Positions 53,316 through 63,157 of a stretch of DNA of 64,000 nucleotides are shown piece by piece. Source of the stretch: Mucilaginibacter_A sp050954285. GTDB taxonomy: Bacteria; Bacteroidota; Bacteroidia; Sphingobacteriales; Sphingobacteriaceae. The position numbers were made by a program, and so were the translations under genes. Each line of letters starts with the position of its first letter. Position 1 is the stretch's first letter. The DNA lies in assembly GCA_050954285.1 (NCBI GenBank), contig JBPBPL010000025.1, forward strand, positions 1 through 64,000, written 5' to 3'. The notes under the pieces were generated by a model. The model was not told where the DNA came from, searched no databases, and saw only the letters and a program-made list of their open reading frames with translations.

Positions 53316-56228
53316 TTGATATTATTGAATTTGAGAAGAACTGATTTTTCCCTGTTTCTATGCTTTTTGCTGCTGTTCCTGGTTCAGTTTTCGGCACAGG
53401 CAGATTATATTCAAAAAATAGGTACTCCTTTTATCAACAATTTTTCGAAGGGGATGTACCAGGCCGGCAATCAAAACTGGTCTGTAACGAAAGATATACG
53501 AGGCATTATGTATTTCGCCAATTCAGACGGTTTGTTGTCTTTTGACGGCCGGTACTGGAAACTTAATCCAATGCCAAACCATTTGATTGTCAGAGCCGTA
53601 GCGGCCGATCAGCAGGACAAAATTTATGCAGGAGGGTTTGGAGAATTTGGCTACTGGAAATACAGCAGCACGGGCCGGCTCAGCTATCATTCTCTAATTA
53701 ATCTGGTACCCAAAAAGGATCAGCCTAAAGACGAAATCTGGAAAATTTATGTAGATGGCAGCAAAGTTATTTTTCAAGCGTTTTCTGCTATTTTTATCTA
53801 CGAAAACAACCAGATCAGCGTTGTAAAAGATGATCATTCCTTTCTTTTTTTGTTCAAAGCCCGGCAACGTTATTTTGTAGAAGTAATTTCCAAAGGCTTG
53901 TTTGAGTTACGCGGAAAACAACTTTATCCGGTTAAAAACAGTATTCTGCTGGGCAATACAGGCATTTTGTCGGTTTTGCCGTTTAAAAACAACAGCATCC
54001 TGATTGGTACGGCTAAAAACGGATTATTTATTGCCGATAGTGCTGGCATAAAACCCTGGAATACACCTGCCAGCAGCTTTTTAAAATCCTTTCAGATTAA
54101 TAATGGCTCGGTTGTGCTAAACCATTATTATGCTTACGGCACTATCTTGAACGGGATTATTGTTTTGGACGAAGCAGGTAACATTATACAGCAGATCAAC
54201 AAAGCCAGTGGCTTGCAAAACAATACGGTTTTAAGTGTTTTTACAGATCCGGAACAAAACTTATGGGCAGGTTTGGATAATGGCATTGATCATATCGAAA
54301 TCAATTCGCCTCTGTATTTTTACCTGGATAAAACGGGCAAATTCGGCACGGTTTACACCAGTATCATCTACAAAAACAAAATTTACCTGGGCACCAATCA
54401 GGGCTTGTTTTATAGTGACTGGATGGATGAAAACAGCAAAACTAATCAGGGTTTTAGTTTCAAGCTGATTCCGGATTCGCAAGGGCAGGTTTGGGATTTA
54501 TCGCTGATAGACGGACAATTATTTTGCGGCCATAATAACGGAACTTTTCTGGTGGACAACGATCATCTTAAAAAAATATCAAACATTAACGGAGGCTGGA
54601 CCATCGGCAAACCACCCGAATCAAAAAATCAGGTATTGGTGCAGGGCACATACACCGGTTTGGTTATTTACCGCAAAAATGCGCAAGGCAACTGGAGTTT
54701 TAGTAATAAAGTGAATGGTTTTGGCGAGCCTTCGCGCTATGTGGAAGCAGATCAAAAAGGCAATTTCTGGGTGAGCCATGCCTACAACGGATTGTATAAA
54801 CTCAACCTCAAGGCTGATTTATCAACGGTAAAAACAGCTAAATCTTACGATCAGAAAAATGGTTTGCCAAACAGTTATCACATCGGAATTTTTAACCTCG
54901 AAAAGCAGCTTGTTTTTGCTACCGATGAAGGTTTTTATATTTACGATGAAATCAGCGATCATTTCTCTAAATACACATCGCTCAACCGGATGCTGGGTTC
55001 TTTTGCAGCTTCCAACAAAATCATTAAAGCTGCCGAAAAAAAATATTGGTTTGTTAACCATGGCAAAATTGCGCTGGCAGATTTAACGCAGCCAGGCAAA
55101 ATCAGCATTGATTCTAATAGTTTCAGGGCTTTAAACGGGCGTATGTTGCAGACTTACGAAAACATCAGCCAGATTAAAACTTCCATTTATTTAATCAGTT
55201 TGGATGATGGATTTGTGATTTATCATGCCGGAACAGGGCAAAATATGCACAGCAGATTATTGCCGGAAGTTTTGATCAGCAGGATCGAAAGTTTTGATCA
55301 AACCAAAAGCAACACTAAAAAAAGCACGGTAAAAACAGTATTTGGCTATCAGGAAAACAGCTTGCGGATTTCATATGCGCTGCCTTATTTCCAGCATTCT
55401 AAAATCAGGTTTCAGTACCAGCTGGAAGGTTTGATGGACGGCTGGTCTGACTGGAGCACCCAAAGCCAAAAAGAATTTGAAAACCTGCCCCCGGGCACCT
55501 ATCATTTTAAAATCCATGCGCAAATTAATGATCAGGCAATTACTAAAACGGCACAGTTTAACTTCCGGATTTTGCCTCCCTGGTACAAAAGTAATTGGGC
55601 ATACTGTTTTTATGCGCTCTTTTTTTTGTTGCTGATCTGGCAGTTACGCCGGTATTATCTGCACAAATTAAAAACGCACCAGCTGCTCATTCAGCAAAAA
55701 TTACAGCAGGAAAAAGAAGAAGATTTAAAACAGGAAGCCAGCAGCAACCAGCAAAAAATGGTACAGTTGCGCAACGAACAATTACAAACGGAACTGGCTG
55801 GCAAAGGGCGGGAGCTAACCAATTCTGCCATGAATATTGTTTATAAAAACGAATTGCTGCAAAAAATCCGCGAAGAACTTACTAACCTGCGCGATGAAGC
55901 CGGCAAAAAGCTTTCTGCGGATCATCTAAAAAAGATTCAGAAAGTGATTGATGAAGGCATTACCGATGAACGCGACTGGAACGTATTTGAAACCAGTTTT
56001 AACGAAACGCATGAAAGTTTTTTTAAAAAGCTAAAAGTTGGTCATCCGGATCTGGTACCGAATGATCTGAAATTGTGTGCTTACCTGCGGATGAACATGA
56101 ATAGCAAGGAAATTGCCTCGCTCCTGAATATTAGTTTGCGCGGTGTGGAAATCCGGCGCTACCGCTTGCGCAAAAAACTACTTTTAGCACACGATCAGAA
56201 CTTAGTAGAGTTTCTCATGAGCTTATAA
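53316..56228 (+). CDS. Propeller/Y_Y_Y sensor regulator with LuxR-type DNA-binding domain
   Basis: 970 residues. The only start giving a signal sequence is TTG at 53316 (LFLCFLLLFLVQFSAQA follows); no in-frame ATG is nearby. The periplasmic part is a two-component-regulator-type propeller followed by a Y_Y_Y domain (YQLEGLMDGWSDWS). A membrane helix near residue 765 and a coiled coil lead to a C-terminal helix-turn-helix (MNSKEIASLLNISLRGVEIR). There is no histidine kinase domain, so it would signal directly from periplasm to DNA. It precedes the SusC gene and is the likely regulator of the locus. Three exact 12-mers lie inside (53933, 55330, 55601). Confidence 0.88.
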   Translation: MILLNLRRTDFSLFLCFLLLFLVQFSAQADYIQKIGTPFINNFSKGMYQAGNQNWSVTKDIRGIMYFANSDGLLSFDGRYWKLNPMPNHLIVRAVAADQQDKIYAGGFGEFGYWKYSSTGRLSYHSLINLVPKKDQPKDEIWKIYVDGSKVIFQAFSAIFIYENNQISVVKDDHSFLFLFKARQRYFVEVISKGLFELRGKQLYPVKNSILLGNTGILSVLPFKNNSILIGTAKNGLFIADSAGIKPWNTPASSFLKSFQINNGSVVLNHYYAYGTILNGIIVLDEAGNIIQQINKASGLQNNTVLSVFTDPEQNLWAGLDNGIDHIEINSPLYFYLDKTGKFGTVYTSIIYKNKIYLGTNQGLFYSDWMDENSKTNQGFSFKLIPDSQGQVWDLSLIDGQLFCGHNNGTFLVDNDHLKKISNINGGWTIGKPPESKNQVLVQGTYTGLVIYRKNAQGNWSFSNKVNGFGEPSRYVEADQKGNFWVSHAYNGLYKLNLKADLSTVKTAKSYDQKNGLPNSYHIGIFNLEKQLVFATDEGFYIYDEISDHFSKYTSLNRMLGSFAASNKIIKAAEKKYWFVNHGKIALADLTQPGKISIDSNSFRALNGRMLQTYENISQIKTSIYLISLDDGFVIYHAGTGQNMHSRLLPEVLISRIESFDQTKSNTKKSTVKTVFGYQENSLRISYALPYFQHSKIRFQYQLEGLMDGWSDWSTQSQKEFENLPPGTYHFKIHAQINDQAITKTAQFNFRILPPWYKSNWAYCFYALFFLLLIWQLRRYYLHKLKTHQLLIQQKLQQEKEEDLKQEASSNQQKMVQLRNEQLQTELAGKGRELTNSAMNIVYKNELLQKIREELTNLRDEAGKKLSADHLKKIQKVIDEGITDERDWNVFETSFNETHESFFKKLKVGHPDLVPNDLKLCAYLRMNMNSKEIASLLNISLRGVEIRRYRLRKKLLLAHDQNLVEFLMSL

Positions 56229-56346
56229 ATACTACATCATTACCTCTCAAACAGTAAAATCTTGCCTGAAAACTAAACTTTTCTATAGCATTTCAAGGTA
56301 GCGTTTATAAAAGTGTTTATATCTTATTATAAGCATTTTATACCGA

Positions 56347-56358
56347 TAAAATCAGTAT
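56347..56358 (+). repeat. Dispersed 12-mer variant TAAAATCAGTAT
   Basis: One-base variant of the motif preceded by TTTTATACCGA, in the region upstream of the SusC gene. Confidence 0.65.
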
Positions 56359-56465
56359 AAAACGACCTGAATTATCGGTGACGTAGTAATGTTGAGGCTG
56401 ATTTTTTTTGCACATCGTTTCTAATTAACAGCTTTGTAGCAGTTAAACCAATTAACAAACCTCTT

Positions 56466-59400
56466 ATGAAAAAACGATTTACCACTTTAACCAGTGCTGT
56501 ATTGGTATTTTTTCTTTTTCTGAATGCTTCTTTCGCACAGCAGCGTGTAACGGGTAAAGTTACCGATGCTACTTCCGGCGAGACCCTGATTGGGGTAAGT
56601 ATTTTAGTTAAAGGCACCACTGCTGGCACTGTAACCGATGTGAACGGTGCTTTCTCCATTAGTGCACCTGCAAATTCAACCTTAACTTTTACTTACATTG
56701 GTTATACTTCGCAGGAGGTTGCCATGAGTGATCAAACAAACATCAACATCAAGCTTGCTGCACAAACCAATCAGCTGGCGCAAGTGGTTGTGATTGGTTA
56801 TGGCACGCAACGCCGCCGTGATGTAACTGGCTCGGTAGCCAGCGTAAACGGCGAAGAACTGGCCAGGCAACCGGTGCAAACACCAACACAGGCCTTGCAG
56901 GGAAAAGTTGCCGGTGTACAGATCATTTCATCCGGGCAGCCTAATTCGCAGCCGCAGGTTCGTATCCGCGGTACAGGTTCGGTTTTGGCTGGAGCCGAGC
57001 CATTGTATGTGGTTGATGGAGTTTTGACGGATGATATCCGCAACATCAACAATGCAGATATTGTCAGTTTAGATGTACTAAAAGATGCATCGGCTGCAAT
57101 TTATGGTGTACGAGGTGCAAATGGTGTGATCATTATCACCACAAGAAAAGGTAAAAACGGGCCGCCCGTAGTCCGTTATGATGCTAATGCCGGTTTTAGC
57201 CAGATTGCCAACAAAGTAAAAATGGCCAACCGTGCGCAATACGTTTCGTATTTAAATGATGCAGATCCGGGTAAAATTGCTTCCAGCGATGCCGCGCCTT
57301 TAACCACGCCAGGCACAACAGATTGGTACGGCGCGGTTTTGCGCCAGGCTTTTCAGATGAACCATAACATCTCCGTTTCTGGCGGTACGGATAAAAGCGA
57401 TTATTTTATCAGTGCCAATTATTTAATGAACAACGGAATCATCCAAACCAATAATTTTCAGCGGTTTAGTTTGCGTGAAAACTCGAGCGTGAATATTTCT
57501 GATAAACTTAAATTAAGTTCACAAATTTCATTATCCCGCGGAGCAGAACGTGCCGTGCCTTTGGGAGATACTTATAACAGCATTTATCGTGCAGCACCGA
57601 TTATCCCGGCAGAAACAGCCAGCGGTTTGTATGGCAACACTTCTGCCTGGGGCAATATTGGTAACCCGTTGCTGCAGATTGATAAAACCAATACCTTGAA
57701 TATTGGCAACCGCGTGCAAGGAAATCTGGCGTTGGATTACAATCCGCTAAAATTCCTGAAACTGCATACTGCTTTTAACGATGATATTGTGTTTAATAAC
57801 AATCGTTCTTACCTGTATCAATATAATAACGATGCCAATACTTTTACGGTTGCAGGTGGTAATCAGCGGCAAACCAACAGCGCATTAACGGTAGAGCAGA
57901 ACAACTCTTTCCATTATGTTTGGGATAATACGGCTACATACGATCAAACTTTCGGACAAAATCATTTAACTGTTTTAGCCGGATATTCGATGGAAAAATT
58001 TAAATCGAGTTTTATCAACGGAACGCGTATCAACGTACCTTCCAGTCCGGACGAATGGTATCTGAGTTTAGGCGACCCAAGTTTGAACGCTTTGGATGCC
58101 AACAGCGGAGATTTATACACCCGCGAATCTTATTTCACAAGAGCCAATTACAGCTTTGCAGGAAAATATTTATTGAGCGGCACGTTTCGGCGTGATGGGA
58201 GTTCCCGTTTCAGTTCCCGTTATGGCAACTTTTACACCGTGGGCGCAGGCTGGATAATTTCTGAAGAAAACTTCATGAAGAACAGTACTGTTTTTAGCAA
58301 CCTAAAATTGCGCGGCAGTTACGGCGAGTTGGGTAATGACAATATTGGCACAGGCTTGTATGTAGTTACGGCGGGCATCAATCAACCGTATTACTATAAT
58401 AACGGAACGTTAACTTACGGCAGCGTGATCCAGGATATTAAAGACACCAACCTGAAATGGGAAACTACGGATCAGCTGGATTTAGGCGTAGAGTATGGTT
58501 TTTTAAACAACCGACTAACCGGTGAAGCAGATTACTACAACAAAAAAGTTAAAAATGCACTGACTTACGTTTCCATCCCGGGAATTTTAGGTGATCCAGA
58601 TAATCAGTACGTAACTAATGCGGCTTCTTACAAAAACGAAGGTGCCGAGGTTTCTTTAAACTGGAATGATAAAATCGGCTCAAAATTTAAATACAGCATT
58701 GGTGCAAACCTCACTTACAATAAAAATATGGTAACCGGTTTAAACGGCGGTCAGGCATTGGCTGGTGGTGGCGTTGGCGGACAAGGCAATGTTACCCGCA
58801 CGGATAACGGCCATCCGATTGCCAGTTTTTATGTATTGCAGGCTACCGGCGTTTTCCAGAATGCAGCCCAGGTTGCTGCAGCACCAACCAATACCTATGA
58901 AGCAAATAAGGTGGGTGGTTTGATGTATGCCGATATCAATGGTGATGGTAAAATAGATGCCAACGACCGTATTTATGCAGGTTCTTATCAGCCTAAATTT
59001 TTTGGCGGTTTTAACCTGAGCATGAGTTACGAGGCGTTCGATTTTAATGCAGATTTTTACGGCAACTGGGGAAACAAAATTTATAACGGTAAAAAAGCTT
59101 ACCGTTATAGTCCGGAAGATAACGTGGAATCCAACTATGCTGATAACCGCTGGACAACTTCTAATCCTTCCAATACCAATCCAAACGTAATTACACAATC
59201 TACGCCAGCCTCCACTTACTTTGTAGAATCTGGTGCATTTATCCGCTTAAACAATGTTTCTGTGGGTTATACCGTTCCTTCCGAATTATTAAAACGGGCT
59301 AAAATTTCCCGTCTGCGCGTTTATATTACTTCGCAAAACCTGTTTACTGCAAAACGTTACAGCGGCTTTAGTCCGGAGCTGCAAGGTTTGAGTGATAATA

Positions 59401-59486
59401 CCACCAACATTCTGGGTTCGGGTATTGAGCTGGGTACTTATCCAACCATCCGCACTTTTGCATTCGGCGTAAACCTTCAGTTTTAA
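56466..59486 (+). CDS. SusC/RagA family TonB-linked outer-membrane transporter
   Basis: 1006 residues: signal peptide (LFLNASFAQQ), carboxypeptidase-regulatory-like domain (GKVTDATSGETLIGVSILVK, about 27-110), TonB plug (QVVVIGYGTQRRRDVTGSVA and DGVLTDDIRN), then a 22-strand barrel ending in NLQF. It imports oligosaccharides with the SusD-like lipoprotein encoded 10 bp downstream. Its place after the Y_Y_Y regulator and before GH144 and GH3 genes suggests beta-glucan fragments as cargo. Confidence 0.95.
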   Translation: MKKRFTTLTSAVLVFFLFLNASFAQQRVTGKVTDATSGETLIGVSILVKGTTAGTVTDVNGAFSISAPANSTLTFTYIGYTSQEVAMSDQTNINIKLAAQTNQLAQVVVIGYGTQRRRDVTGSVASVNGEELARQPVQTPTQALQGKVAGVQIISSGQPNSQPQVRIRGTGSVLAGAEPLYVVDGVLTDDIRNINNADIVSLDVLKDASAAIYGVRGANGVIIITTRKGKNGPPVVRYDANAGFSQIANKVKMANRAQYVSYLNDADPGKIASSDAAPLTTPGTTDWYGAVLRQAFQMNHNISVSGGTDKSDYFISANYLMNNGIIQTNNFQRFSLRENSSVNISDKLKLSSQISLSRGAERAVPLGDTYNSIYRAAPIIPAETASGLYGNTSAWGNIGNPLLQIDKTNTLNIGNRVQGNLALDYNPLKFLKLHTAFNDDIVFNNNRSYLYQYNNDANTFTVAGGNQRQTNSALTVEQNNSFHYVWDNTATYDQTFGQNHLTVLAGYSMEKFKSSFINGTRINVPSSPDEWYLSLGDPSLNALDANSGDLYTRESYFTRANYSFAGKYLLSGTFRRDGSSRFSSRYGNFYTVGAGWIISEENFMKNSTVFSNLKLRGSYGELGNDNIGTGLYVVTAGINQPYYYNNGTLTYGSVIQDIKDTNLKWETTDQLDLGVEYGFLNNRLTGEADYYNKKVKNALTYVSIPGILGDPDNQYVTNAASYKNEGAEVSLNWNDKIGSKFKYSIGANLTYNKNMVTGLNGGQALAGGGVGGQGNVTRTDNGHPIASFYVLQATGVFQNAAQVAAAPTNTYEANKVGGLMYADINGDGKIDANDRIYAGSYQPKFFGGFNLSMSYEAFDFNADFYGNWGNKIYNGKKAYRYSPEDNVESNYADNRWTTSNPSNTNPNVITQSTPASTYFVESGAFIRLNNVSVGYTVPSELLKRAKISRLRVYITSQNLFTAKRYSGFSPELQGLSDNTTNILGSGIELGTYPTIRTFAFGVNLQF

Positions 59487-59496
59487 TCCTCTCAAC

Positions 59497-61050
59497 ATGA
59501 AAAAAATACTTATAAAAAAAGCATGCCTGGTGGCCGGTGTGGCTTTGTTATCCATCGGTTTTGATGGCTGCAAAAGATATCTGGACGTTAACCCGCAAGG
59601 GCAAATTACACAGGCACAAATTGCTACCGATCCTGCGGCGGCACAAAATTTAGTGACCGGCATTTACAACGTTTTTTACATCGGCGGTTTTGACCCTGAT
59701 ATTGATAGTTTTCAGTTTGTGATTATGACGGATATTGCCTCAGATGATGGCGATAAAGGCAGTTCACCGGCAGATTATGGTGATGCCTTACAGATTGACA
59801 ACCTTACTACGCCTGCCACAAACGGCGTGGTCAACAACGTATGGAACGGTCATTATCAAGGTATTGCGCGCACCAATCAGGCGTTGGGACAGTTACAAAC
59901 CGCCACATTTGATGCCACCACCAAAAATAAACTGATTGCCGAAACACGTTTTTTACGTGCTTATTTTTACTTCAATCTGGTTCGTTTGTTTGGCGGTGTG
60001 CCCAAATTAGATCATGTGCCAAGCGTATCCGAAGCAAATAGCGCAGCTTTGCAAACCCGTGCTTCTGCAGCTGATATTTATACTTTTATCATTAGCGATC
60101 TGGATTTTGCCGTAGCCAACTTACCGGATAAAGGTGCTACTGATGTTGGCCGCGCCACCAAAAGCGCTGCCCAGGGTTTGGAAGCGAAAGTATATCTGTA
60201 CATGAAAAATTACCAAAAAGCTTATGATCTTTCGCAGGCGGTAATTACTGGCGGGAAATATTCGCTGGTGAAAGATTACTCCTTAATCTGGCGACAAAAT
60301 GCAGTGAACGGAGACGGTGGAAATAACAACTCCGAATCACTTTTTGAAATTCAGGCAGGCATCAACAAAGATTGTTCTGCAGGAATCAATTTATACACCG
60401 TTTCACAAGGGCCGCGTGCCGGAGGGAAATATGGCTGGTCTGATTTAGGTTTTGGCTTCAACAATCCTTCTTCAAGCCTGGTAAACGAATATGAAACCGG
60501 CGATGTGCGTAAAAATGGAACGATCATTTTTATCAATCCAACAACGCCAACAAATTCTACAGGTACGGTTTTGTTTGATGGATTTCGGATACCAAGTCAG
60601 GATTCTGTTCAAAATTCGCGTTATAGCTACAAAGCATATCACAGCCGTTCGGTAGAAGCCAACTGCGGCGGCAACACCGATCGTTTGCCAAAACAGGTTC
60701 GCATTTTGCGTTATGCTGATGTATTGCTGATCAATGCCGAAGCTGCTTTGCAATTAGGCAATACAGGTGTGGCTGCAACAGAATTGAATTTAGTGCGCAC
60801 AAGAGCAGGTTTAAAAAATGTAACGGCAACGCTGCCAGCCATCTGGCACGAACGCCGCGTAGAACTGGCCATGGAACATGATCGATTCTTTGATTTAGTT
60901 CGACAGGATGCTGTTCAGTCGGGCCGTGCGGCTGCCGCTTTTGCTGCGGATGGCGGTAAAACGTGGTCGGCTACTCATGCACTGTTCCCGATTCCGCAGG
61001 CACAGATTGATTTAAGCAGCGGTAATCTCAAACAAAATCCTGGTTATTAA
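59497..61050 (+). CDS. SusD/RagB family nutrient-binding lipoprotein
   Basis: 517 residues. The N-terminal lipoprotein signal places the lipidated Cys at 25 (SIGFDGCKRYLDVNPQG). The TPR-like helical fold is seen in TRFLRAYFYFNLVRLFGG and VYLYMKNYQKAYDLSQAV, and the C-terminal RRVELAMEHDRFFDLVR segment is typical of SusD. It sits on the cell surface over the SusC channel and binds glycan. An intercistronic hairpin follows its stop codon. Confidence 0.94.
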   Translation: MKKILIKKACLVAGVALLSIGFDGCKRYLDVNPQGQITQAQIATDPAAAQNLVTGIYNVFYIGGFDPDIDSFQFVIMTDIASDDGDKGSSPADYGDALQIDNLTTPATNGVVNNVWNGHYQGIARTNQALGQLQTATFDATTKNKLIAETRFLRAYFYFNLVRLFGGVPKLDHVPSVSEANSAALQTRASAADIYTFIISDLDFAVANLPDKGATDVGRATKSAAQGLEAKVYLYMKNYQKAYDLSQAVITGGKYSLVKDYSLIWRQNAVNGDGGNNNSESLFEIQAGINKDCSAGINLYTVSQGPRAGGKYGWSDLGFGFNNPSSSLVNEYETGDVRKNGTIIFINPTTPTNSTGTVLFDGFRIPSQDSVQNSRYSYKAYHSRSVEANCGGNTDRLPKQVRILRYADVLLINAEAALQLGNTGVAATELNLVRTRAGLKNVTATLPAIWHERRVELAMEHDRFFDLVRQDAVQSGRAAAAFAADGGKTWSATHALFPIPQAQIDLSSGNLKQNPGY

Positions 61051-61057
61051 TTATCAT

Positions 61058-61090
61058 AGCAAAGCCGGAAATAATATTTTCGGCTTTGCT
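61058..61090 (+). terminator. Intercistronic hairpin after susD
   Basis: AGCAAAGCCG (61058-61067) pairs perfectly with CGGCTTTGCT (61081-61090) around a 13-base loop. No T tract follows, so it may be a partial terminator or an mRNA-stability element between the SusCD and enzyme genes. Confidence 0.7.
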
Positions 61091-61113
61091 ATTCAATCCT
61101 AAAATTATGCCGG

Positions 61114-61125
61114 TAAAAGAAGCAT
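61114..61125 (+). repeat. Dispersed 12-mer, TAAAAGAAGCAT form
   Basis: Exact forward copy preceded by ATTATGCCGG, lying between the intercistronic hairpin and the start chosen for the GH144 gene. Confidence 0.75.
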
Positions 61126-61139
61126 CGGGCAAAAAGATC

Positions 61140-62477
61140 ATGATAGCTGCGTTGGTGCTGCATACTGTTTTTATCGCTCTTTTTTCTGTGATGGCTTCTG
61201 CTCAAAGTCCAAAAAAACTGACGGATAACCAGCTGCTGGATACTGTTCAAAAACGCACTTTTCAGTATTTCTGGCAAGGTGCAGAACCGGTTTCCGGCAT
61301 GGCGCATGAGCGGGTACATATGGACGGCTTTTACCCGGATCATGATTCGACAACCATTGCCACCGGCGCTTCCGGTTTTGGCGTGATGGGGATTTTGGTT
61401 GGGATGGAACGCCACTTCATCACCCGAAAACAAGGAACGGAACGGTTTGAGAAAATTGTTGATTTTCTGGAGAAAGCAGATCGCTATCATGGCGCTTACT
61501 CGCACTGGATGCTGCCAAACGGAAAAATAAAAGCTTTCGGCAAAACAGATAACGGCGGCGATCTGGTAGAAACTTCTTTTTTGATGCAGGGTTTGCTTTG
61601 CGTACGGCAATATTATGCAACTGGCAATCCGCAGGAAAAAAAGCTGGCTAAACGAATTGACAACATTTGGAAAGCTGTGGATTACAATTGGTACCGACAG
61701 AACAATCACAATGTGCTGTACTGGCACTGGTCGCCGCAATATGATTGGATCGAAAACTTCCCGGTTACGGGTTATAATGAATGCTTGATTTTATATGTTT
61801 TAGGCGGAAGTTCTCCAATGCACGGTGTGCCAGCAGCCGTCTACCACGATGGCTGGGCGCGCGGCGGCAATATTGAAACCAGCATCAAACCGTACGGCTA
61901 TTTGATCACCCTGAAACACAACGTAGCAGAGGGAGATGATGTTGGGCCGCTGTTTTGGTCGCATTACTCCTACTTGGGCCTCAATCCAAAAGGTTTGAAG
62001 GATAAATACGCCGATTACTGGCTACACAATACCAATCATACGCTGATTAATCGGGCTTATTGTCTGCAAAATCCAAAACATTACCAGGGTTATGGCGAAA
62101 ATTGCTGGGGCTTAACGGCCAGTTATTCTGTCAACGGTTATGCGGCGCACAACTCTAATTTAAAAGATGATTTAGGTGTAATTTCCCCAACAGCCGCCAT
62201 TTCTTCGTATCCTTACGCGCCTAAAGAATCGATGAAAGTAATCCGGCATTTGTATGAAGATTTAGGCGATAAAGTTTGGGGCGAATACGGTTTTTACGAT
62301 GCTTTTAGTGAAACGGCAAATTGGTATCCGAAAAAATATTTGGGTATCGATCAGGGACCGGAAGTGGTGATGCTGGAAAACGCACGTTCGGGTTTGTTGT
62401 GGAAATTATTTATGAGTTGCCCGGAAGTAAAAACCGGATTAACGAAACTGGGTTTTACCTATCCAACCCCAAAATAA
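61140..62477 (+). CDS. GH144-like glucoamylase-family protein (probable endo-beta-1,2-glucanase)
   Basis: I chose the ATG at 61140 because it opens a signal peptide (MIAALVLHTVFIALFSVMAS); earlier in-frame starts (ATG 61107, TTG 61086) would encode the hairpin or 12-mer. The mature protein of about 420 residues is an (alpha/alpha)6 glycoamylase-like domain with RTFQYFWQGAEPVSGMAHER, GASGFGVMGILVGMER and GDLVETSFLMQGLL, matching GH144, whose characterised Chitinophaga member is an endo-beta-1,2-glucanase. It would cut beta-1,2-glucan in the periplasm or at the surface. GH3 and SGNH genes follow at once. Confidence 0.85.
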   Translation: MIAALVLHTVFIALFSVMASAQSPKKLTDNQLLDTVQKRTFQYFWQGAEPVSGMAHERVHMDGFYPDHDSTTIATGASGFGVMGILVGMERHFITRKQGTERFEKIVDFLEKADRYHGAYSHWMLPNGKIKAFGKTDNGGDLVETSFLMQGLLCVRQYYATGNPQEKKLAKRIDNIWKAVDYNWYRQNNHNVLYWHWSPQYDWIENFPVTGYNECLILYVLGGSSPMHGVPAAVYHDGWARGGNIETSIKPYGYLITLKHNVAEGDDVGPLFWSHYSYLGLNPKGLKDKYADYWLHNTNHTLINRAYCLQNPKHYQGYGENCWGLTASYSVNGYAAHNSNLKDDLGVISPTAAISSYPYAPKESMKVIRHLYEDLGDKVWGEYGFYDAFSETANWYPKKYLGIDQGPEVVMLENARSGLLWKLFMSCPEVKTGLTKLGFTYPTPK

Positions 62478-62478
62478 A

Positions 62479-63147
62479 ATGAAAAAATGCTTGCTGTTTT
62501 TAATACTGTTTTTATCGGTTAATTTTTGGTGCCGAAATGTTTCCGCACAGCAAAAAGCACCTTTTTATGAAGAAATTCAGGCTTTTAAAAAGTACGATAG
62601 TTTAAACCCGCCACCCAAAAACGGTGTGCTTTTTATCGGTAGTTCTTCGCTGCGGAAATGGACTGATCTGGAGAAAACTTTTGCCGATTATCATGCGGTT
62701 AACCGTGGTTTTGGCGGCTCTACTTTATCAGATGCTATTTATTATGAACATGATTTAGTGGATCCGTATCAGCCCAAACAAATCGTGATTTACAGCGGCG
62801 AAAACGATATTGCAGAAGGAAATGTATCGGCACAAATGGTTCTGGATCGGTTTAAAACATTGTTTGGGTTGATTCGCCAGAAACAGCCGCTGGTGCCGGT
62901 TGCTTTTATTTCGATTAAGCCAAGTCCGAGCCGCGCCAAATTTCAGCCAATCGTCATTGAATCTAACGAACTGATTAAAAAGTTTCTGCAAAAGGAACGT
63001 AAAACAGTTTTTATTAACGTGTACCGTAAAATGCTGACCAAAGACCAGCAAATGAGACCGGAATTATTCGGCCCGGATATGCTGCACATGAATGCGCAAG
63101 GTTATCAAATCTGGACGAAAGCCATCCAGCCTCATCTTATCAAATAA
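62479..63147 (+). CDS. SGNH/GDSL-type esterase, exported
   Basis: 222 residues with a signal peptide (CLLFLILFLSVNFWCRNVSA). The nucleophile block is VLFIGSSSLRKW (GSS in place of GDS, Ser56), the oxyanion blocks are NRGFGGSTLSD and YSGENDI, and the Asp-His pair is in GPDMLHMNAQGY. Probably a carbohydrate esterase removing acyl groups from the polysaccharide. It starts 1 bp after the GH144 stop and 10 bp before the GH3 gene, so it is part of the same operon. Substrate is inferred from context. Confidence 0.87.
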   Translation: MKKCLLFLILFLSVNFWCRNVSAQQKAPFYEEIQAFKKYDSLNPPPKNGVLFIGSSSLRKWTDLEKTFADYHAVNRGFGGSTLSDAIYYEHDLVDPYQPKQIVIYSGENDIAEGNVSAQMVLDRFKTLFGLIRQKQPLVPVAFISIKPSPSRAKFQPIVIESNELIKKFLQKERKTVFINVYRKMLTKDQQMRPELFGPDMLHMNAQGYQIWTKAIQPHLIK

Positions 63148-63157
63148 CATCAACTCT

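Noticed and set aside
61086..61139. Longer start for the GH144 protein (TTG 61086 or ATG 61107)
   Set aside because: The extra codons would translate part of the hairpin and the 12-mer and put a polar stretch before the signal peptide.
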